From Phytophthora quininea (Eukaryota; Oomycota; Peronosporomycetes; Peronosporales; Peronosporaceae), in contig JAAVTG010000182.1 of assembly GCA_011947345.1 (NCBI GenBank), forward strand, positions 1 to 64,000: a stretch of 64,000 bases of DNA, written 5' to 3'. How positions within the stretch are numbered: position 1 is the stretch's first letter; each line of letters begins with the position of its first letter. Position numbers and translations under genes: made by a program. The notes beneath the pieces were generated by a model. The model searched no databases. It had not been told where the DNA came from and was given only the letters and a program-made list of their open reading frames with translations. Positions 53,798 through 62,816 of the stretch are shown here, in pieces.

Positions 53798-54631
53798 ATG
53801 GTTGGCGACGACAAGAGCGTGTTCTACGTGGTGTACATCCCTGCCGATGAGGCTCAGGAGCTGGACGAGTGGGCGCTGGACCTGCCTGCCGACAAGGAGG
53901 CGCAGCTGGGCTGCCTGACCGACCGCCTGCGCGCGCACTTCAAGGCCGGCGCGACGTCCAAGTCGACGCAGGAGCAGCACGCGACGTTCAAGCAGCAACT
54001 GCTCAGTCAACTGCCTAAGGGCGCGAGTGTCACGGACGAGATGCTGCAGATGATGTTGCAGATGGACAGCCTCGTGGACTCGGTGCCGCTCGTGCTCAAC
54101 ACGCCGGAGGCCAAGCACGTGGGCGTGAACCTGTATGTGGATGACAAGGGCACGGCCAAGGGCCTCCCCACCAACGTGCGCGCCTCGGCCATCGCCCAGG
54201 CCTGCGGCAAGATGCTGGAGGTCAAGGGCGACGCATTCATCGGCCGGGTGTTTGACAACGGTGGGGAGAATTAGAGGAATATTGTTACTTGTACAGATCC
54301 TGATGCTTTTATGGTTGTAGATGATGACTTTGAGAGACTGGACTTCCGGTTGAGTGAAGTGCAAGGGGACGCACCGTGGGTGCAACTAGGCAAGCAGCAG
54401 TCGATCGCTGCAGCTGCAGGAAGTGGAGGCGCGGCGGCTGGGGCTGCTCTGGCCAAGGCCAAAGCTCCCGGAAAGATGATGCTGCCTGGATCCATCCAAC
54501 GCATTTGCGGAGCAGACCGCTGCTCGAAAAATGGCACACTGCGGTGCTCGAGGTGCAAGGCGCAGTTCTACTGCAGCCCTGAGTGCCAGAAGGCGGACTG
54601 GAAGCTGCACAAGCTCGGCTGTAAGAAGTAA
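53798..54631 (+). CDS. MYND zinc-finger protein
   Basis: Exon 1 is 53798-54260 and exon 2 is 54321-54631, with a 60-bp GTGGGG...GTAG intron; together 257 aa. The N-terminal region (FYVVYIPADEAQELDEWALD) and middle are not a family I can name. The C-terminal 45 residues, CSKNGTLRCSRCKAQFYC and SPECQKADWKLHKLGCKK, are a MYND finger, which usually binds proline-rich partner peptides. An Ala/Gly-rich spacer (AAAAGSGGAAAGAALAKAKA) links the parts. The unspliced frame would end at 54274, so splicing is needed to reach the finger. Promoter distance to the thymidine kinase start is 114 bp (divergent pair). Confidence 0.85.
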
Positions 54632-54885
54632 AGCTGCACTGGATAATGGAACGAGATGTGATCGAGCGAGGCTGAGCAGAGGTGGCGTTTCTTATTGCTG
54701 GTTGCTGGACGTTTTAAACGGCAGGCTCAGGAACGCAAGAAGGATCACCGAAGTGTGTTGATCCCGTCGCAAGAAACGGTTGTTCTTGATCCCATGGGCG
54801 GCGGTTGGTCTCAGTCACGACGGGAACGACACAGGACGAGCTGTCGACAAGTCTGCAGACTAAGTGCAAACCTTAGCTGGCGTCG

Positions 54886-57113
54886 ATGATACCTGCGTAC
54901 GTCGTTGTCGTGTCAAATATCGCTGTAAATCTGCTGCAAGTCGTCGATGCCAAGGTTTCGGTATCGCGGTTTCTAAGGGGCCAAGCACAAGCAGACGCCA
55001 ACACCGGAGACGCCAATGAGCCGCCCGTGGGAACGTATTTCTCCAGCATCTTCATTTGGATTGTGATGCTGCTGTTGACAGGGGCGATATGCTCCGTGAT
55101 TGGTTTGTGCCGTCGCCTGAAGTATCATTCGAACCTGCCTGTGACGCGGACGATCGCCTATCGGGAAGATCTCATCAATGAGAATGAGATCCAGCTTCTG
55201 TGGCCTTGCTGGCAATGCGAGTTCTCCAATTACGCCCACAGAACCAACTGTGCGTTGTGCGGGTGTGAACGGGCGGCCACAGGTGACGAAGCCTTGAAAA
55301 ATACCCCCAACGACAACAAATCCAGGCGAGGAGCCAACCTGTCACGTACTGGCACCGTACTGTCGTCTTCAAGAGAGTCAGCGGGTTCGATCGTGTTAAT
55401 TTCTCCTAATTCAGACGATGAAGTCGCTGCGAGCGACGCCTTGGACTTGAAGGTTGACACTACTTCTTCGTCCCCGTATCGCCCGTTGGCATCACCCTCG
55501 TCGGCAGTTGTAAAGGCAATTTCACCAAGGATCCGACGCAAGGAATGGCAAACAGTTCTCAACAAGGACAGACAACTTGTATGGACACGGAAAACAGACC
55601 AAGCGGACCAGGGAAAGGCTGAAGAAATGATCAGGTCGACAGCATTCGTCAGCCAAGTCAAGTTCGTGTCCGAGACTTCTCACGAACGCCTTACAATCGT
55701 CACCGCCGAACACAGCCTCGTTTGTCCCCTGTATTTTGTACGGCTGTCTAACTCAATGCCCTCCTTGGCGTTTGAAGCGGACGATGAAAAATCCCCAGCG
55801 GAAACTGCGCAAACAGGCCCTGAAAGCACCGCTAGTGTGGATGAAGATTTTTACGGCGTGGGTTGGATGCGATCAAAGCCGTTCCCGGAAAAGCACCGTT
55901 GGTTCTTGGGCAATGCGTCGTCCATTTTGAATGCTCGCTGGGGAGTCCAACAATGGGCAGGTTTGACGTCAAATTAGTGACGCCTCGTGGCCCCGACTTG
56001 CTGACGAGAGCAGTATCTGCGCTTGTGAAGGGCTCGGAACTAGAGCTACGACGGCCTCTGCGGATACAGTTCGAAGACGAACCAGCGTTGGACGCTGGCG
56101 GTGTTGCTCGCGAGTGGTTTGGCTTGGTCGCGAAAGAGTTCCTGGACGAACGCCACGGCTTGTTTGAAGCTGTCCATGTCACAAGTAGCGCATTCTCAGC
56201 GAACGAAGCGAGCGGGTCCCTGGCGTACGCGATCAACTCTAAGGCGTCGCTGACTGTGAAAGACCACCTTGCTTACTATCGTGCTTTTGGTCGGTTCATG
56301 GGCAAAGCTCTCATCGAAGGACACCTCGTTCAGCTGCCCATGACAAGTGTGATTTTCAAGCACATTTTAGGAGAGCCATTGTCTTTCAGTGATCTGGCAG
56401 AGCAGGATGGAGGTCTCGCACGAAGTTTGCAGCAGCTGTGGGATTCAACGTCGAACGAAAGTTGGACTGGAGATGATGGTGTTGCAGACTTGTATGGACT
56501 CGACTTCTCGGTCTTCCACACGGCCATGGGGACGGTGGACCTCAAGCCCAACGGTCGAAACATTTCCGTCACAACTCAAAACAAGTGCGAATACGTCAAG
56601 CTGTTCGTGCAGTGGCATCTCGCCCGGTCTGCAGCTAAGGAGCTCAAGGAGATTGTCTTGGGCGTCCACGATGTTCTCCCCGCCGAACTCTTAGCACCGT
56701 TCGATTTCGCAGAGCTGCGACTACTTCTCTGTGGCCTGCCTGTCTTAGATCTGAGCGACTGGAAGGCACACACCAAGGTCGCTGGCAATCTGCGCAAGTC
56801 CAAGGTTGAGGAGTTAACGCGCAGGTTTTGGAACGTGGTGCAGTCCATGACCAACGAGGACCGTGAACGCATTCTGCTGTTTGTCACTGGCAGTTGCCGA
56901 GTGCCGGTGCACGGATTCAAAGCGCTAACGACAAGTGATGGCCGTCTCTGTGCTTTCACTCTGCATTGGTTGCCCCGTTCAGAATGTATGTTCCCGCGCG
57001 CACACACGTGCTTCAATCGGTTGGATCTACCGATGTATGACAGTGAGCAGGAGCTTCACGAAGCGCTGCACCTCGTCGTGCAAATGGACGTGACAGGCTT
57101 TACCATCCAGTGA
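54886..57113 (+). CDS. Membrane-anchored RanBP2-finger HECT E3 ubiquitin ligase (one frame change)
   Basis: N-terminal part (54886-55977): a hydrophobic start, a transmembrane segment (SSIFIWIVMLLLTGAICSVI, about 55045-55105), and a RanBP2-type zinc finger (LLWPCWQCEFSNYAHRTNCA, LCGC, about 55195-55265). A Ser/Asp-rich linker and the first HECT strands (EKHRWFLGNASSILNARWG) follow. The HECT domain continues in the -1 frame (55951-57113) with EDEPALDAGGVAREWFGLVA, GRFMGKALIEGHLVQLPM, FVTGSCRVPVHGFKALT and the catalytic Cys in PRAHTCFNRLDLPMY. One extra G in the GGGG at about 55931 would restore a single frame of about 740 aa. The family transfers ubiquitin from E2 through the Cys thioester; the anchor suggests action at a membrane. 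Confidence 0.85.
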
Positions 57114-57190
57114 GTAAGTAAGCATTTCTAAATTGAACAAACAAGTGAGTACCGACGAAACATTCATACAAGGCATAGCAGGCTTGATTC

Positions 57191-58746
57191 TTACGCAATA
57201 ATCCAAAAGATCTCAGCCAATATCACGTCATTGAGCCGCAATTTATCGTACCGTGCAAGCCGCAACAGGATCCAGTCGACGAACAGCTCAAATTTCTCGG
57301 GCAAACAGCAGATCCATGTATCTTGGACACGAGCTCCTCTTTTACAAAGGAAAGATGCGGTCAAGCTCGCCTTGAGAAACCCCATCTGCTGGAGCTTCTT
57401 CCGGGCTGCCACTTTCTCGAACATCACCTGCACTTGCTTGGCCTCCAGCTCGCAAGCGACTTTGGCGCGTTCCAGCTCGAAGATTTGCTGGCGCTGCTTC
57501 TCTTCGTTCTGCACGCGCTTCAATGCAGCTTCACGCTCGATGTGGTCCAGTTCTTCTTGCGTCGTCTCGTGCTCTTCATGAATTCGTGTCCGCTTCGCCG
57601 GGCTGGGAGATTTTTCACGAGCTTTCCGCTTAGCTCTACTTGGAGGTTTAGCCGGTCTGGCAACAGGTTCCGCGGCGGTCGACTTTGCACCGCTCGTAGT
57701 TTGCACAGGAGCTGTTGACTTAGCTGCAGCAGTGGCTGGCGCAGGAGCCGCTGTTTTTCTACGGTCGTATCTTGAGCAGCAGCCGTTGGCTTTGCAGTGC
57801 TTGTAGTTTGCGCAGACGTCGTTGCCCTTATCGGCGTTATAACCGGTGATGGCTTTGCAGGCCTCTTAACTGGTGCGGTAGCCGCTGACTTTGCTGCAGG
57901 CGTATCACGAGCAGCTGCGGTTGACTTTGAGGTGCTTGCTGCTTTCCCAGAGCTCATAGGCTTAACAGCATCCTTCGCCTTCCTATTACTCGTCCCGGGG
58001 CTTTCTTGGATACAGCAGGGCCAGCCTTTTCTGTTGGCTTCTTCTTGGTATCCTTGGCTTGCTGCGCAGTATCATCCTGAAGCGCCGCCTTCGCCGCCAT
58101 TGCCGCCGCATTGAGCGGGCTCTTCTTCCTTGCTGTATTGGCGTCTTCCACGTCCGCTTTACGTGACCGTCCAGGATTCTTCTTCTCTGGCTGCTTCTCT
58201 GTGTCCTTCTCAAACAGCGGCAGTGCCACTGCGTCCTCCATTCCTCATCCGAAGAGGGCGCCACGGTCTCCTCTCTTTCCTCTGCATTGTCCTCTGTGCT
58301 GTCTCCATCCAACTCGATCGTCTCCTGGCTACTCTTCTTGTCGCCCAGCGACACGTCCTTCATCGCCGGGTCCAGCGTCAGGAATAACGGACACATCTGC
58401 TTGATGCTGGCTTTGACGTCCTTGTCCGCCTTGCCACGCACGAACGCGTCGTACATGGCCGTCTCCACCAGCCACTTCTTGGCTTTGAGGAACTGATTGA
58501 GCAGCGCGTCGAGCTTGTACCGCACGTACGACGTCTGACGGTGGGCAATACCCGCCTTCTGCATCAGCCCCACCACGTCGCGCGACAGTGCCGCCTTGTT
58601 CCCGCCCTGCCAGCGAGCCACGTTGCCGGGGATGGTAAGCCAGCCCACCATAACGTCCATGGACGTGGGGCCCCGGGCTTCGCGCTGTCCTTCGTGGCCG
58701 ACGGGTGCCTGGTGCGAGTCTTGGCTCCCGCCTTCGCTTTCGGCAT
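57191..58746 (-). CDS. Large trihelix/coiled-coil family protein (several one-base breaks)
   Basis: Start MPKAKAGAKTRTRHPSATK at 58746. Trihelix domain: DVMVGWLTIPGNVARWQGGN, LMQKAGIAHRQTSYVRYKLD, NQFLKAKKWLVETAMYDAFV. Then CPLFLTLDPAMKDVSL, an acidic segment, and a Lys/Ala/Pro/Thr-rich disordered linker of about 250 residues (AKPPSRAKRKAREKSPSPAK). A coiled coil (QRQQIFELERAKVACELEAK) ends the recognisable part. Four frame changes (near 58680, 58240, 58000 and 57760) each fit a single missing base. The usual terminal motif is absent; the last 50 residues are private. Convergent with the HECT gene, 77 bp apart. Confidence 0.65.
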
Positions 58747-58811
58747 GTTTTAAAGGATTCCAAAGTGTGGATTTGTGTGATGGACCAAACTTATCAATAC
58801 TTTTGTGGTGA

Positions 58812-60176
58812 TTATAATAGAGGAAGCACCCGATCCACTTCGGAGAGCTCGATGCCAACATTCAGCAGGCGATTGCGAGCCAGAGTTCTCTCGACAAGGA
58901 GCTGCATCTGCTTCTGCTGGAGCTCGCACTCCGCCTTGGCTCGCTCAAGTTTGAACAGCTCCTGACGCTGAGTTGTCTCGTCCTGGAATTGGGCGACGAG
59001 CGCTTGTCGCTTCAGCTCCCGGATCTCGTTCTCGAATTCGCTGTCGGCACGAGAGCGCTTAGACAGCAGATCAGAAGATGGAGCTAATTCCTGCTGCACT
59101 GGAGCAGGCAGCTCTCTTGCTGAACCATTTGGAATTGCGTCGTCACTCGCCACATCCCCCACCTTTTCTTCATCTGCGATCCCGTTCGTAGGCAGATCTG
59201 CTTGTTCATCACTTTCACTCTCCTCTGAGTTGTCCTTTGCTTCATCTTCAGCACGTTCACTCTCACTCTCACTAGAAGAGCTTCCTTGCCCAGCTTCCTC
59301 CTCCTCTGGTGCGCCTGGTTCAGCGACTTCCTCATCGCCATTGCTTTCTTCTTCCTCGTTCTCGTCGGAAACCGTTTCCGCAGACTGGCTGCGTTCCCGC
59401 TGCGTCAGCGGTGGACTCTGCACCGCCTCCTCAACCTCCAGCTGATCCTGACTCTTTGCTCCGTCAGCGACCTCACCAGCAAGCAGATCTGGCGACTCCT
59501 CCTCGGCGTCTTCGCTCTCACTAGAGCTGCTGCTGCTGCTCTCTTCAGCTTGTTCAGGCTCGCGCTGTGTTTCCTCCGTTTCTTCTTCCTGTGCGTCTTC
59601 GTCATCACTTTCTGCGTCGTCTTTGTCCTCAGCGCCCACCTTGTTGTGGTCCTCTTCCTCCGTTACTGTCTGCTCTCCTTCCTCTGCATTCACATGCTCC
59701 CACTCTGCCTCTCTATTATTCTCTTCAGCAGCACTTGGCTGTTTCTCCTTCTGGAAGTTGTTCCCCACCACAGAATTACCAAAAGCCGGTAGCAATTGTC
59801 TGTAGTTCGGACACAGCTTCTGCACCGCATTCTCGATCTCTTGGCCGGCCAGTCCTCGTTGGAACTGCTCCTCCTTCTCCGATCTCTTGAGGAGCATGGT
59901 GGCGGCGCTGAACTGCTTGTTCATGTAGCGCATCTTGTCCTTCACGTCGTCGTCCGACCGGTGGATGATTCGCTGGGCCTTGAGCGCCTCCACGATCTCC
60001 CGATACAACTCCATCTTGTGGATCTGGTCGTTGCGCCATCGCTGGGCATTGGCAGGCTGCGAGATCCACGTCATCAGCACTTCCAGAGACGACGGCAGCC
60101 CCGCCGCCGCTCGGTCGTCCTGCCACTTCTTCCCCATCGCTCGCTGTTTGGCCTTCTTTTGACTCCTCCTCGCCAT
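58812..60176 (-). CDS. Large trihelix/coiled-coil family protein (intact, 454 aa)
   Basis: Basic start (MARRSQKKAKQRAMGKKWQD), trihelix-like domain (EVLMTWISQPANAQRWRNDQ, REIVEALKAQRIIHRSDDDV, YMNKQFSAATMLLKRSEKEE) and the conserved LCPNYRQLLPAFG block. A very acidic Glu/Ser/Asp-rich region of about 200 residues follows, then a basic patch and a coiled coil (TTQRQELFKLERAKAECELQ) ending SEVDRVLPLL. It is the only undamaged long member in the window and shares the short members' order. The acidic region resembles a transcription-regulator or histone-binding tract; function unknown. Confidence 0.8.
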   Translation of the reverse strand: MARRSQKKAKQRAMGKKWQDDRAAAGLPSSLEVLMTWISQPANAQRWRNDQIHKMELYREIVEALKAQRIIHRSDDDVKDKMRYMNKQFSAATMLLKRSEKEEQFQRGLAGQEIENAVQKLCPNYRQLLPAFGNSVVGNNFQKEKQPSAAEENNREAEWEHVNAEEGEQTVTEEEDHNKVGAEDKDDAESDDEDAQEEETEETQREPEQAEESSSSSSSESEDAEEESPDLLAGEVADGAKSQDQLEVEEAVQSPPLTQRERSQSAETVSDENEEEESNGDEEVAEPGAPEEEEAGQGSSSSESESERAEDEAKDNSEESESDEQADLPTNGIADEEKVGDVASDDAIPNGSARELPAPVQQELAPSSDLLSKRSRADSEFENEIRELKRQALVAQFQDETTQRQELFKLERAKAECELQQKQMQLLVERTLARNRLLNVGIELSEVDRVLPLL

Positions 60177-60274
60177 CGGAGCTTTGCGATCTGGTAGACG
60201 TAAATAAGGTTTAGACAGAGTTTATTATGAAGGTGCAGCAACGCTGCTCAATGCAAGTCTATTGCTTGTCCTCC

Positions 60275-60900
60275 TCATTTCCTGGCCCTCTTAGCTGGTC
60301 TAGAACCCATCTCCTTCTTCTGCTGCTTTGCCTGCTCCTTCTTGAGCGCTTCCGCTCGCTTCTTGAAGATGCCCGACAGTTTGGGCATAATAGGTGGCGC
60401 GTCCACCCGCTCTCCGAACTTGACGGGGCTGCCTCCTCGAAGTAGTCCTTCTTGGTGCTGCCCGTGGCCTGGTAGTCCCGCTCATACCTCTCCTGCTCCG
60501 TCATCTTTTTGTCCTTGGTCTTTTGCTTCTTCTTGGCCAGGAACTCTTTGCGCTTCTCGCTGCTGCGCTTGCCCTTCTTGGCGGCGTCGTAGATGACGCG
60601 CTTGACCTCCGTGGAGATGCGCTTGTTGAAGTCGCGCATGGACTCGCCGTCCTTGATGGAGCCGATCTGCAGCTTCTGCCGCTTCTTGCCGGCCGAGGCC
60701 GCGTCGCCGTCCACCTGCGACGTACGCAGCACGAACTGCTCCATGGCGTCGTCGCTCAACATCTTACGGCGCCGCTTCTTGGAGCGCTTGGACTCGGTCG
60801 GGGGCAGATCGTACGCCTTCTGCTTCTTGCCATTGTCGCGCTTGCCCTTGAAGAAAGGGTCGCACGCCTTGAGCTTCCGCTTCGCACTCACGCGGCCCAT
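60275..60900 (-). CDS. CCDC137-like nucleolar protein (one-base break)
   Basis: A small, extremely basic protein, MGRVSAKRKLKACDPFFKGK at the start, with KKRRRKMLSDDAMEQFVLRT, SMRDFNKRISTEVKRVIYDA and EKRKEFLAKKKQKTKDKKMT. After a frame change near 60435 (a C run) the conserved end KFGERVDAPPIMPKLSG and a Lys-rich tail follow to a TGA at 60275-60277. The 'F(G)E.V..PP' end is typical of CCDC137/RaRF-type proteins, which are nucleolar. Start supported by a core promoter 8-25 nt upstream. Confidence 0.65.
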
Positions 60901-60907
60901 GGTTGCT

Positions 60908-60926
60908 GATAAATGATAAAGTGACT
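60908..60926 (-). promoter_or_regulatory. Inr+FPR core promoter of the CCDC137-like gene
   Basis: Minus strand AGTCACTTTATCATTTATC, initiator TCACTTT followed by CATTTATC, directly before the ATG at 60900. Confidence 0.55.
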
Positions 60927-61727
60927 GGCAGGCAGGAAGAGTTTTGAAACCATTCTAATTTATTATTTATGAAATGGCTAGATTATCAGTAGCTGTAGAA
61001 TGTGTCGAGTTCCTTCAGATGTAGATCAACTTGACGCCATTGTTTGCCGGCTGCCAGAGGAATTTATCGCTGCACTGTATCAAGTTTTCTGTTTTGCTCA
61101 CTTACTTTAAACCGACCCGTGAAAACGATGAGATGTACGCGTCGTGGACCTGACGAACGACGGTCATGTACTTTGGTATACCGTTAGCTCTAGTGCTGTA
61201 GTTAGCAGAACCAACGATTCCTACAAGTCAACGTTTGTGCCCTCGGATCCGCAATAATAAGTACTACTCGCTTTGATCTTGGCACAGAAGCAAACGGCGA
61301 TGGAATAACCAGCGCACGCACTCCAAATCCACCATTTAATCTCCGCAGTGCAGATCTTTGCGAGGAACGTCGAACGTCAATCGAGACCTGGTTGCATGCT
61401 TCGACCACTGCACACCGAGATCGAGTTAGCTTTGTGAAGTGAGCAGATCTCCAAAACAATCAGCAAGTTTTCTACGGCAGCACTTTTTCTCGCGGAAGCA
61501 CGCGATTAAAGTCTCATCGCGACAAGAATTTGGTTAGGATAGTTGAGTTATTTGGGATTTGATGTTTATCGTGCATCTTCGAGTTGTATCCTGGCATCGG
61601 TGTCTTTTACAGAGCACTTTGTTTTCCTGCGCCTACAAGATGCGATTCGTCGAGCAACAATGCACGGACGAATTCCATTCTCGAATCGATCGCCAAGTGC
61701 GCCAACCTGCTTCTCCAAAGTCAAGTC
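60927..61727. other. Intergenic, no gene recognised
   Basis: Between divergent CCDC137-like and monooxygenase genes. The open frame from 61584 runs into the monooxygenase but its first 48 residues lack any signal-peptide or domain character. GAGCACTTTGTTTTCCTG (61613-61630) is a weak initiator candidate for the downstream gene. Confidence 0.5.
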
Positions 61728-62553
61728 ATGCTGACTTACATTGCTGCCATCGCTTCCATTGCGCTGCTCGCCTCCCAGCCTTCGTCGGTCGAAGCTCACG
61801 GTGAACTCGTGCTGCCCAAGCCGACGTACCACCGCTGGGGTGGCAGCGTGGCAGCGACGATCGACCCCAAGGTCTTGCCCTTCCAGACGGAGCAGAACTT
61901 CACCAACGCCTTCGACAAGGCCTTCCTCAAGCTCGGCACCTCGCTCAAGGACTTCATCCTCAAGAACCAGGACATGAGCGGCGCCTCAGCCGAGGGATCG
62001 ACCGCGGAATGCGGCTACTCGGACCCGAATGGCACGCCGCAGCCGCTACCAGAGCACATTAACTTTAACAACGGCTTCATGCACCAGGGTCCGTGTGAGG
62101 CGTACTGCGACGACACGCTGGTCATCCCGCACACGCCCGATTGCCGCTCGGCGAACCCCAGTGGCATCGTGCAGTACGACAAGGCCAAGTGCACCGGTGC
62201 GAAGCGCTTTACCTTTACTGGCTCACCATGGACGGTGTTCGAGCCGCGCCGTGGCAGGTGTACACCAACTGCGTGCCGCTCTCGGGCAGTGGACCGTCAA
62301 CCTCAACCTCAACAACGTCAAACTCAGTCACGACCCCGTCGACAGCTAACACCACTCCGGTCTCGACGCCCGCCACTGGTTCGACGACTAACACCGCATC
62401 AACCCCGTCGACAGCTAACACCCCACCGGCTTCGACCCCGTCCACGCCGTCAACAGCTTATACCCCTCCACCGCTTCGACGCCTGAGCCGGCTGCCAACG
62501 ACGGCGAGTACAAGCCCGGCACGGTGACTACGTTCAACACCATGGGCAACTAG
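61728..62553 (+). CDS. Secreted lytic polysaccharide monooxygenase, probable AA17 (two one-base breaks)
   Basis: Start at 61728, because it opens a signal peptide (MLTYIAAIASIALLASQPSS, VEA) whose predicted cleavage exposes an N-terminal His (HGELVLPKPTYHRWGGS), the first ligand of the copper histidine brace. The second His is in FMHQGPCEAYCDD. The paired Cys residues and the DGVRAAPWQVYTNCVPLSGS end match the oomycete AA17 shape; AA17 enzymes oxidatively cleave pectic homogalacturonan. A Ser/Thr/Pro-rich linker of about 70 residues with 'TPSTANT' repeats follows, then YKPGTVTTFNTMGN and TAG 62551-62553. Frame changes near 62215 and 62470 each fit one missing base. Likely a virulence-related cell-wall enzyme. 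Confidence 0.75.
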
Positions 62554-62816
62554 AGCGTTGTCTCCATCCCTTGTACTAGTGGCGTTGCGCGCGGGAAGTT
62601 CTTGTGCATTGAGTAAGTTGAAGTTTCTAGGAGAGATGACGTACCGTCGTGTAAGGCTGAGGTCTCGACAATCTCTAAGCTTTCGTTTCGTGAGGCTTTG
62701 GTTGATGAAGACACATTTTCATTCCATTTATTCTTGCTACCTGCTTGAGCCGAACAGGAAGCCCCAATACTTCCTGAGCAAAAGGGCATTATGTTGTGGG
62801 GCTGACAATTTTACAT
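62554..62816. other. Tail-to-tail spacer
   Basis: Between the convergent monooxygenase and second HECT gene. No gene recognised; the minus-strand frame 62550-62789 has low-complexity Ser content and no motif. Confidence 0.5.

Noticed and set aside
59286..59792. Leu/Phe-rich plus-strand frame as a membrane protein
   Set aside because: Antisense of the acidic GAA/GAG-rich region of the intact 454-aa gene; hydrophobic character is a codon artefact.
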